DNA from: Candidatus Thiodiazotropha taylori | GTDB taxonomy: Bacteria > Pseudomonadota > Gammaproteobacteria > Chromatiales > Chromatiaceae | Direction of reading: 5' to 3' | NCBI GenBank assembly: GCA_019100305.1 | Contig: JAHRHW010000335.1 | Span: 1 to 5,101, forward strand | DNA: 5,101 nt | Shown: one piece after another, positions 1 through 5,089 of the stretch | Layout of the letters: each line of letters begins with the position of its first letter | Position numbering within the stretch: the stretch's first letter is position 1 | Notes under the pieces: generated by a model | What the model was told of the DNA's origin: nothing | The model's input: the letters and a program-made list of their open reading frames with translations, nothing else | Databases searched by the model: none | Program-made: the position numbers and the translations under genes

Positions 1-2
1 TA

Positions 3-155
3 TCCGAGCAGCGTATTATCGTACTAACCTCATCCAACGAACCCAAGGACAGAGAGGCAGCCTTTGAATATGATGTCGATGATTATATCGTGAAACCCCA
101 CTCTTTCAGTGAATTTACACGAGCGATCGCGACCATTCTTGAGTTGTGGGAATAG
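3..155 (+). CDS. Response-regulator receiver domain protein, C-terminal fragment (Rcp1/CheY-like, single domain)
   Basis: This is the last 50 codons of a gene cut by the left edge of the window; the reading frame opens at base 3 and ends with TAG at 153-155. The peptide carries the second half of a receiver domain. A beta-4 strand with the conserved hydroxyl residue (IIVLTSS) is followed by an acidic helix, then VDDYIVKP, where Lys-Pro is the invariant receiver lysine and its cis-proline, and a final helix ending LELWE. The protein stops directly after that helix, so there is no output domain. The spacing and the YIVKP-x-x-F pattern resemble the Rcp1 group of stand-alone receivers that pass phosphate from phytochrome-type or hybrid histidine kinases. 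The phosphoacceptor aspartate lies outside the window. The next gene on the same strand is an EAL protein 421 bp downstream, too far to assume one operon. Receiver identity is confident; the partner kinase is unknown. Confidence 0.85.
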   Translation, partial: SEQRIIVLTSSNEPKDREAAFEYDVDDYIVKPHSFSEFTRAIATILELWE

Positions 156-357
156 CAACCAGATAAGTAAATAGTTTTTACAGCTTAGAACTCTAAACTT
201 CATCCATTTTTTCAGCTGTGATGTTTTTTAATCAACAGTCGTTTGTTATAAATCACAAATATTATTTCTATATACTTCTGTTTTTCTACTTTCAATCGTC
301 GTAAATAACCAGTTTAATTTCAGGTGGTAATTTTATTTTATGCATTTAATTCCTATA

Positions 358-378
358 CCCTTAAGGTTAGATTAAGGG
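358..378. promoter_or_regulatory. PmrA/QseB-like operator candidate, CTTAAG-N5-ATTAAG
   Basis: CTTAAG (360-365) and ATTAAG (371-376) are separated by exactly five bases. Read on the minus strand, this is CTTAAT-N5-CTTAAG, which fits the CTTAA(G/T)-N5-CTTAA(G/T) pattern known for PmrA and related OmpR-family regulators. The same bases also form a 7-bp inverted repeat (CCCTTAA 358-364, TTAAGGG 372-378), so a small hairpin is an alternative reading. The site is about 70 bp upstream of the best -10 element and about 200 bp upstream of the EAL start codon. A much stronger version of the motif occurs at 4879-4905. Confidence 0.4.
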
Positions 379-445
379 CGTATTTGTTCTTTTATCCATC
401 GGACTGTTGATTCTCACCCATTTTAACTGTATCCGCTTGTTTTTA

Positions 446-454
446 TGTTATAAT
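446..454 (+). promoter_or_regulatory. Extended -10 promoter element (TGTTATAAT)
   Basis: TG-N-TATAAT at 446-454 is a perfect extended -10 hexamer. No good -35 lies at 17 bp, which is acceptable for an extended -10 promoter. Transcription would start near 461 and give a leader of about 115 nt before the EAL gene. A second possible -10, TATAGT at 526-531, is closer to the gene but has only a poor -35 (TTATCA at 502-507, 18-bp spacer). Confidence 0.45.
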
Positions 455-576
455 TAGCTATATTTTTTATAGTGCTCCAAGTCACTAAATAATCGTCGTT
501 GTTATCAACATTATTCTAACCCAGTTATAGTATGGTTCTTCCTATATAAAAACGCACGCTCCTCAGCCATAAGTCT

Positions 577-2610
577 ATGAATAATTCAGCCATGACAATT
601 GGCATCTTAAAGAGTATTTCGTTCAAACTGACGGCTCAACTGGCCTCTCACCCTCTTTTCAATCAATACTTTCAAAATATCAGTGACTTTAAATCTTTGA
701 CTGGATTTGAAACTGATGAACTATTAAAACTGTTAGAGCAGTCAGAGCAGGAGGTCTTTGATCACTTTGTAGTCGTAGGTGATCGCCTCTACGATAAATA
801 TCAGCCTCCTTTTGTGGATATAATTCAAATGATTGATTTCGCTAGTGGTGAAATTAATAAAGCTGTCAGAAAACGTAAATTAATATCGACAGCAAATAAT
901 ATTGAAAAACAGGCAGAAATAATTAAAAACGCAATAGCCAAGGCCTATTTTTTCAAATCACTCTACAATGTCAGACTGCTATCCTCTCAATCGCCTGAAA
1001 ATCCGAGTTCTCCTTTAACCATACATCTGCATTGGCTCGAAGAGATTGTTGCCTATTTTTCAGGAGACCTGAAAGACCTTCCTGAAGTAAACCACCTTGA
1101 ATGCCATTTTGCGGCTTGGTTAAAAAGAATGGAGTATGAATTACTACTCCAAAGTTCTGGTGATGACAAGGATGCACAACACGCCAGGATCTATTTATCC
1201 CACAGAAAAATCCACCAAGAATTCAGCTACATACTCTCTTTTGTACAAAATTCTGATTATGTATTGGCTTTTTCACACTGGTCTCTTTTATATCAAGCCG
1301 TTCTTGAACTGCGACAAAACATTCAGAATTTACAACTCCGGTACAAGAGTCATGAAGAGCGATTTTTTTTCGAGTATGTGGATGAGAAATCAGACCTCGA
1401 GGAACAACTCTACTACTTTCTCTCGATTAGGCTTGCCAAGTGGACCCTAAGCAGCAAAAATCAGCAAAACATCGATCAACTTAACTCACAAATACTCGAG
1501 TGCCTGTCTGAAGCCAATTTAGATGGTGTACTATATACAACTGACAATGAAATCCGGATTCTCCTACAGAATCCTAATAACAACAAAGATATCGATATCC
1601 CGCATTTCTTAGAGCAAAAACTACATGCATTTCTTTTTCAGTTAGCCAAAGAAGCAGGGCTAAAAAGCCGTGCTATTGCCATTAACCTTAACGATCTGAA
1701 CAACTATCCAAAACAAAAAATATCGATGCTTCGCCAACTCTCTTTCTATAAAACAAAGCATAGTTTCGAATTTATTACTCAGCAAAAAGTCGAATTACTT
1801 TATCAGTCCACAATTGAAGCTGAATCTGTTTCTGCTTTTGCTTCCAAGGCACTGGAAGAAGGCACATTAGAGGTGTTCTTCCAGCCAATAATTGGAGTGC
1901 AAAAAAACAAAATGGTCAGCCTTGAAGCTTTAGTACGGGCTCCGTCCAATGAAGGTTATCTTGCTGCTGAAGCGTTTTTACAATATCTGGTGAACGAAGA
2001 AAAAATGATCGCTCTTGATCATTTTGTTATTCAGAAGGTCTCGAATTATGCAAAACAATTAGCTGAGATAGTTGATAGTGTAAGTATTAATATCTATCCA
2101 ACATCGTTCCAACACGAAGAGATTATTAGCGCTTTGGTTTTGTTGTCTGAAGTACTAAAGAAATACAATATTTCTTTGGTTGTTGAAATTACTGAACAAC
2201 TTTTTATGGGTGATACTTCGCCTGTGGAATACCTTGCCAGAGAGCACAATATCGCTTTTTCGCTGGATGACTTTGGCTCCGGCTATTCAAACTTATTCCA
2301 ACTTATAGGATTGGCTGAGCGACAAGTAGTCAAGGTTTTAAAAATCGACGGCAGTTTAGTGCGTCAAATAGACAAGGATGATAAAGTATTTGAAGTCATC
2401 GAAACGATTACAAAAATCGCCAACACTCTCAGCATCACTCCGATCGTTATGGAGTATGTCGAGAGTGAGCACATTTTAAAAAAGCTAGAGTGTCTAAATG
2501 CAAATATGTATTTTCAAGGCTATTTTTTCGACAGGCCTTTACCGCTAGATCAGTTAATTGAAAAATATGGTTCAGACACCAGAAGGGACACATTGCTGCT
2601 TGAGCATTAA
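577..2610 (+). CDS. CZB-like/degenerate GGDEF/EAL protein, predicted c-di-GMP phosphodiesterase
   Basis: This is a 677-aa soluble protein with no signal peptide or transmembrane helix. Residues 1-130 are helical and of unknown family; the stretch VGDRLYDKYQPPF (67-79) faintly recalls the proximal-histidine region of globin-coupled sensors, but with Leu71 at the heme-ligand position. Residues about 147-220 resemble the CZB zinc-binding domain: HLHW (His150), ECHFAAWL (Cys176) and HRKIH (His209, His213) give the His-Cys-His-His ligand order of that family. Residues about 273-405 look like an eroded, shortened GGDEF segment, with TTDNEI around 321-326 and no active-site motif. Residues about 420-665 are an EAL domain with the expected catalytic residues: EALVR (Glu450), N505, E537, DDFGSGYS (Asp564, Asp565), K589, E626, E629 and QGY (Gln647). 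It should hydrolyse c-di-GMP to pGpG in the cytoplasm, probably under control of the N-terminal sensor. An oddity is MEYVE where AEGVE is usual. Neither ATG577 nor ATG592 (Met6) has a clear ribosome-binding site. EAL identity is certain, CZB likely, globin remnant speculative. Confidence 0.9.
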   Translation: MNNSAMTIGILKSISFKLTAQLASHPLFNQYFQNISDFKSLTGFETDELLKLLEQSEQEVFDHFVVVGDRLYDKYQPPFVDIIQMIDFASGEINKAVRKRKLISTANNIEKQAEIIKNAIAKAYFFKSLYNVRLLSSQSPENPSSPLTIHLHWLEEIVAYFSGDLKDLPEVNHLECHFAAWLKRMEYELLLQSSGDDKDAQHARIYLSHRKIHQEFSYILSFVQNSDYVLAFSHWSLLYQAVLELRQNIQNLQLRYKSHEERFFFEYVDEKSDLEEQLYYFLSIRLAKWTLSSKNQQNIDQLNSQILECLSEANLDGVLYTTDNEIRILLQNPNNNKDIDIPHFLEQKLHAFLFQLAKEAGLKSRAIAINLNDLNNYPKQKISMLRQLSFYKTKHSFEFITQQKVELLYQSTIEAESVSAFASKALEEGTLEVFFQPIIGVQKNKMVSLEALVRAPSNEGYLAAEAFLQYLVNEEKMIALDHFVIQKVSNYAKQLAEIVDSVSINIYPTSFQHEEIISALVLLSEVLKKYNISLVVEITEQLFMGDTSPVEYLAREHNIAFSLDDFGSGYSNLFQLIGLAERQVVKVLKIDGSLVRQIDKDDKVFEVIETITKIANTLSITPIVMEYVESEHILKKLECLNANMYFQGYFFDRPLPLDQLIEKYGSDTRRDTLLLEH

Positions 2611-2631
2611 AGTTAACAGCAATTGATGCTC
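2592..2631 (+). other. Interleaved inverted repeats across the EAL stop codon
   Basis: ATTGCTG (2592-2598) pairs with CAGCAAT (2617-2623), and GAGCAT (2602-2607) pairs with ATGCTC (2626-2631). The second stem can extend to nine pairs (2602-2610 with 2623-2631) with one G-U. The order a-b-a'-b' means the two stems are mutually exclusive or form an H-type pseudoknot in the transcript. The stop codon 2608-2610 lies in the extended stem. There is no U-tract after the structure, so it is not a standard intrinsic terminator, and no better terminator is seen in the 66 bp between the convergent genes. Confidence 0.4.
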
Positions 2632-2676
2632 TTTGTAGAGTAATTCTTCTTGCAAATTATTTCGTATCTGAAAAAA

Positions 2677-3396
2677 TCAAGGTACCTCACCCATCCGAGC
2701 GAACTTCGCCTGCTCCAGTAACACTTTATACTTGTAACCAGCACCAATATCGACATTGTTTCGAACCACACCTTCGACTGTAACCAGTTCTCCCGGTGAG
2801 ATTACATCCTGAGAGGTTGCGATCAAACTGTTATTAGGTTCTTTACCTGTACCATCCTGCAATGTGACCCAATTCTTACCCATTATATTCAGATTGACTT
2901 TGATTACCTTGGCGCTGAAGGTGACACTCTTTTCATCTAATTCCACAGCATTTGAGACAATTTTCTCGATGGTCAGACCATCTGGAAGTGGCGTAACCTC
3001 ACCCGGCTCAGGTGATTTGACAGGATCGCTTTGGGAGAGTGACTTTACACCAACCTCATGTTTGCCAGAAACTGATCGGTGTAGACTCTCCATATTACCT
3101 ACACCGGTTCGACTGATACTCTCTACAAATACAATGGAGTCAAAAAATCGATCCAGCGTTTTACTATAGAAATCTCTCATCTCCATACCACCCTTGTAGG
3201 CGATCTTCTCCCCTACTGCAATTGGTAGACGAGTGGTTGCAACCCATACATTGCGCCCTTCAAGTCTGATATAGGTATAACTCCCAACATCCATCATTTC
3301 TGCAACAGTGCCGGAGCCGGTGCCCACCTCCGCGACTGAGGTTGATTGAAAGATAAACAGAAAAATCGCGACAATGAATAGCCTGTGGTTTGACAT
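2677..3396 (-). CDS. Secreted NrfJ-like protein with two OB-fold-type domains
   Basis: This is a 239-aa exported protein. The start ATG (3394-3396) is preceded by GAGAG at a usable spacing. Residues 1-22 are a Sec signal peptide with a hydrophobic core (LFIVAIFLFIF) and an SVA cleavage site before Glu23. Mature residues about 28-92 match the pattern of NrfJ-like proteins: GTVAEMMDVGSYTYIRLEG, VWVATTRLPIAVGEKI, then GGMEMRDFYSKTLDRFF. Residues 93-139 form a Pro/Ser-rich linker. Residues about 140-233 form a second domain with IMGKNWVTLQDGTG, ISPGELVTVEGVV and a GAGYKYKVLLEQAKF end, typical of the OB-fold half often found fused to the first. There is no CXXCH heme motif. NrfJ relatives accompany cytochrome c nitrite reductases and other periplasmic multiheme systems, but no such gene is in view, so a role as a periplasmic accessory or ligand-binding factor is inference. 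It is divergent from the NHL lipoprotein gene and convergent with the EAL gene. Confidence 0.8.
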   Translation of the reverse strand: MSNHRLFIVAIFLFIFQSTSVAEVGTGSGTVAEMMDVGSYTYIRLEGRNVWVATTRLPIAVGEKIAYKGGMEMRDFYSKTLDRFFDSIVFVESISRTGVGNMESLHRSVSGKHEVGVKSLSQSDPVKSPEPGEVTPLPDGLTIEKIVSNAVELDEKSVTFSAKVIKVNLNIMGKNWVTLQDGTGKEPNNSLIATSQDVISPGELVTVEGVVRNNVDIGAGYKYKVLLEQAKFARMGEVP

Positions 3397-3488
3397 AATT
3401 CTCTCTGATGATGAACAGCTAATGAGTGATTGAATGGTGCCAACGCAGACATAAATTTGATCTTTAAATGAATATAATCTAGCGTCGA

Positions 3489-3510
3489 TGAAATCAATTA
3501 GTCGATTTCA
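3489..3510. repeat. Inverted repeat TGAAATC-N8-GATTTCA
   Basis: Two perfect 7-base arms with an 8-base spacer sit about 95 bp upstream of the OB-fold gene start, over its weak -35 candidate. The position and size suit a repressor or activator site, but no known operator was recognised. Confidence 0.3.
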
Positions 3511-3664
3511 GGTATCGTTTTTTTGAATCGTCTTCATATCCAAACCAGTCTACATGGACTACTGTTCCTGGTTTCCTGAAACCCAAATATTGAGCTACCA
3601 TAGATTTTAGCCTACTCGAACAGCTCCACTAATACAAAAACAGCAGCTGTCATTCCAGCTATTT

Positions 3665-3669
3665 GGAGG
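3665..3669 (+). promoter_or_regulatory. Shine-Dalgarno GGAGG that fixes the GTG start of the lipoprotein gene
   Basis: GGAGG ends five bases before GTG at 3675. A longer reading from TTG at 3663 would place the start codon on top of this ribosome-binding site, so the GTG is the better initiation codon. Confidence 0.8.
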
Positions 3670-3674
3670 AAAAC

Positions 3675-4766
3675 GTGAGATCCAGACCTGATTGTGATTA
3701 CCACTTGCAACACACAGTTAAAAAGAGCGTGCTGTTACAGATTTTTGTACTTGTATCGACAATCATTCTGCTTTCAGGCTGCGCTTCCCCTGGCCCTTCT
3801 GCCCGGGACCAACAGGCCGAGGCAGGAAATTTTGTTTGGCCAGCACCGCCCGAAAAGCCAAGAATTCGCTATCTTGGCAGCTTGAAATCCTCAGACTCTT
3901 TCAATGGTAATCAAGGAATGGGGCTTCGCGAGTGGTTTCTTGGAAAAGAGGAGGAGGAGTCCCGAGCCCTGGTCAAACCCTATGGAGTTTTCAGTGATTC
4001 TCAAGGCCGTGTTTATGTTGCTGACACGGGCATTTCCGGCCTTGTAGTATTCGATCTCAACGACGAAACCATGGAGTTGTTGGGCACCAGTGGGCCAGGA
4101 ACGCTGAAAAAACCGACAGGCGTGACAACCGATTCGGCGGGCAATGTCTATGTCAGCGACGTCATCGATCATCGGGTCGTAATGTTCAGTAAAGACGGCC
4201 AGTTCATGAATGCATTTGGTGGCAGTGATGTCCTCATTTCACCGGTCGGATTGAGCTTCAACGACACCACACAACAACTCTATGTGGTCGACTCAAAAAA
4301 GCACCAAGTCGTTGTTTTTAATAAAAAAGGAGAGGTTGATTTTACCATTGGCGATCGCGGTGCTGAAAAAGGAAAATTCAACTTTCCCACCAATATTACA
4401 ATCGATGAAAAGGGTCAGATTTATCTCGCAGATACGATGAATTTCCGCATTCAGATTTTTGACCAACAGGGCAAATATCTGAATGGTTTTGGCAACCTTG
4501 GTGACGGAAGGGGTCAATTCAGCCGGCTAAAGGGAGTTGGTGTCGACCTTGACGGCCACATCTACGCCATCGATGCCGCCTTCAACAATATGCAGATCTT
4601 CAATCAGGAAGGCAGGCTACTACTGACCGTCGGTAAACCAGGTACCGGGCCAGGAGGCTTCTATCTACCAGCAGGCGCCCACGTGGATAAAAACAATAGA
4701 GTCTATGTTGCCGATCAATTGAATCAGCGTATACAGATGTTTGAGTATTTAGGAGAGCCTGAATAA
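3675..4766 (+). CDS. NHL-repeat six-bladed beta-propeller lipoprotein
   Basis: This is a 363-aa precursor starting at GTG behind a strong GGAGG. An unusually long n-region of about 17 residues ends in Lys-Lys and is followed by a hydrophobic stretch and the lipobox LSGC. Cys36 would be lipidated, and Ala37 at +2 predicts sorting to the outer membrane. After a Pro-rich linker (VWPAPPEKPRIRYLGSL, 54-70), residues 100-358 contain six NHL repeats with the recurring pattern P-x-G-(V/I), then G-x-(V/I)-Y-V-x-D, then (R/H/Q)-x-(Q/V)-(V/I)-F. They start near 101, 146, 189, 237, 285 and 331 and fit a closed six-bladed propeller. Such propellers act as binding scaffolds, and no catalytic residues are evident. 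Relatives with the same IRYLGSL linker occur in proteobacteria near cytochrome and envelope-complex genes, recalled from family knowledge only. It is divergent from the secreted OB-fold gene, so the two may share regulation. Hand counts suggest it is more GC-rich than the EAL gene. Ligand unknown. Confidence 0.88.
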   Translation: MRSRPDCDYHLQHTVKKSVLLQIFVLVSTIILLSGCASPGPSARDQQAEAGNFVWPAPPEKPRIRYLGSLKSSDSFNGNQGMGLREWFLGKEEEESRALVKPYGVFSDSQGRVYVADTGISGLVVFDLNDETMELLGTSGPGTLKKPTGVTTDSAGNVYVSDVIDHRVVMFSKDGQFMNAFGGSDVLISPVGLSFNDTTQQLYVVDSKKHQVVVFNKKGEVDFTIGDRGAEKGKFNFPTNITIDEKGQIYLADTMNFRIQIFDQQGKYLNGFGNLGDGRGQFSRLKGVGVDLDGHIYAIDAAFNNMQIFNQEGRLLLTVGKPGTGPGGFYLPAGAHVDKNNRVYVADQLNQRIQMFEYLGEPE

Positions 4767-4783
4767 ACAGAACTGGATAATCT

Positions 4784-4807
4784 ATCTTCAATTCTCTTAT
4801 TGGAGAT
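4784..4807 (+). terminator. Hairpin downstream of the lipoprotein gene, possible weak terminator
   Basis: ATCTTCAAT (4784-4792) and ATTGGAGAT (4799-4807) form a nine-pair stem with one G-U pair and a six-base loop, 17 nt after the stop codon. No T-run follows, so it may end or stabilise the transcript only with help. Termination is inferred from position. Confidence 0.35.
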
Positions 4808-4854
4808 GATACGAGCTAGTTAACGATTTGCAGCAACTCTATTTTTAGTCGAAT

Positions 4855-4866
4855 TGTGTCGACACA
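4855..4866. promoter_or_regulatory. Perfect 12-bp palindrome TGTGTCGACACA
   Basis: The sequence is fully self-complementary without a spacer and lies 12 bp upstream of the CTTAAK array. A symmetric dimeric regulator such as a TetR- or GntR-type protein could bind it, but it matches no operator recognised here. Confidence 0.35.
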
Positions 4867-4878
4867 TATTATATAGCT

Positions 4879-4905
4879 CTTAATAATCCTTAAGGATTTC
4901 TTAAT
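4879..4905 (+). promoter_or_regulatory. Threefold CTTAAK direct-repeat array, PmrA/QseB-type operator
   Basis: CTTAAT (4879-4884), CTTAAG (4889-4894) and CTTAAT (4900-4905) repeat with start-to-start distances of 10 and 11 bp, one helical turn each. The last two form an exact CTTAAK-N5-CTTAAK box, the pattern bound head-to-tail by PmrA and close OmpR-family relatives such as QseB. The box overlaps the -35 position of the -10 at 4916-4921, as expected for an activator-dependent promoter. The cognate regulator is not in the window; the receiver fragment at the left edge has no DNA-binding domain. Confidence 0.6.
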
Positions 4906-4915
4906 AATTTACCCT

Positions 4916-4921
4916 GATAAT
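4916..4921 (+). promoter_or_regulatory. -10 element GATAAT of the CTTAAK-controlled promoter
   Basis: GATAAT lies 10 bp after the last CTTAAT half-site. The -35 position at 17 bp (4893-4898) has no consensus hexamer, which fits a promoter that relies on a bound activator. Transcription would start near 4928 and run rightwards. Confidence 0.45.
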
Positions 4922-4974
4922 TCCTCATCGAAGCCATCTGAAATAGCTGTAGTTGAGTAGGCACGAAGTTAAAA

Positions 4975-4997
4975 ATACCAAGTGTTTTACTTGATAT
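4975..4997 (+). repeat. Stem-loop ATACCAAGT/ACTTGATAT
   Basis: Arms 4975-4983 and 4989-4997 pair at eight of nine positions around a five-base loop (GTTTT). It lies in the leader expected from the 4916-4921 promoter. Role unknown. Confidence 0.35.
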
Positions 4998-5060
4998 GTA
5001 TTCAGATCGCTCTCAAATGAAAAAAACCAAACGAAAAAGCAATTAGATTCCCTAAAACCA

Positions 5061-5089
5061 TTGACCTCAATATAACGATGTCATAATAT
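5061..5089 (+). promoter_or_regulatory. Sigma70-like promoter TTGACC-N17-TAATAT
   Basis: A -35 TTGACC (5061-5066) and a -10 TAATAT (5084-5089) are separated by the optimal 17 bp. Transcription would begin around 5096 and leave the window rightwards. It would be the second, downstream promoter of the gene controlled by the CTTAAK array. Confidence 0.55.

Larger units (their letters stand above)
156..576. other. AT-rich intergenic region upstream of the EAL gene
   Basis: There is no convincing ORF in this 421-bp stretch, which is visibly more AT-rich than the flanking genes. It holds an operator-like CTTAAG/ATTAAG pair at 358-378 and an extended -10 element at 446-454, listed separately. A weak inverted repeat (ACAGCT at 180-185, AGCTGT at 214-219, 28-nt loop) precedes a run of six T at 224-229 and might end receiver-gene transcription, but the loop is long and the stem short, so no terminator is called. 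A short AT-only hairpin (CTATA 458-462, TATAG 468-472) lies just after the -10. No riboswitch or structured RNA was recognised. Confidence 0.6.
3397..3674. other. Divergent intergenic region between the OB-fold and NHL lipoprotein genes
   Basis: This 278-bp stretch must hold both leaders. For the minus-strand gene, the best guess is TTGATT (3494-3499 read on minus) with TATATT (3473-3478 on minus), but the 15-bp spacer is short. An inverted repeat TGAAATC/GATTTCA (3489-3495, 3504-3510) overlaps that -35 and could be an operator. For the plus-strand gene, candidates such as TTGAGC at 3590-3595 and TAATAC at 3630-3635 do not pair at standard spacing, so no promoter is called. Small palindromes GGTTTC-CT-GAAACC (3570-3583) and ACAGC-A-GCTGT (3640-3650) are also present. 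No reading frame here looks real. Confidence 0.5.

Noticed and set aside
242..259. CRP/FNR-like inverted repeat TTTGT-N8-ACAAA
   Set aside because: The spacing between the TGT and ACA arms is two bases short of a CRP site, and the core does not match TTGAT-N4-ATCAA of FNR.
2677..2720. Intrinsic terminator of the OB-fold gene (six T on the minus strand directly after the stop)
   Set aside because: Only a loopless AGGTACCT and a GCGAA-N-TTCGC repeat precede the T-run, neither giving a proper hairpin next to it.
3427..3443. Sigma54-like promoter on the minus strand (TTGGCAC then AATCA) upstream of the OB-fold gene
   Set aside because: The -24 half is good but the -12 half lacks the essential GC dinucleotide.
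3294..3497. 67-codon minus-strand frame overlapping the start of the OB-fold gene
   Set aside because: It overlaps the signal peptide coding region out of frame, has no recognisable features and occupies the leader of a well-supported gene.
3541..3660. Possible c-di-GMP (GEMM) riboswitch before the lipoprotein gene
   Set aside because: The region lacks the conserved GEMM core and its paired stems; only short palindromes are present.
4996..5046. Small Lys-rich frame of 16 codons
   Set aside because: It has no ribosome-binding site, overlaps a stem-loop and is too short to distinguish from chance in AT-rich DNA.
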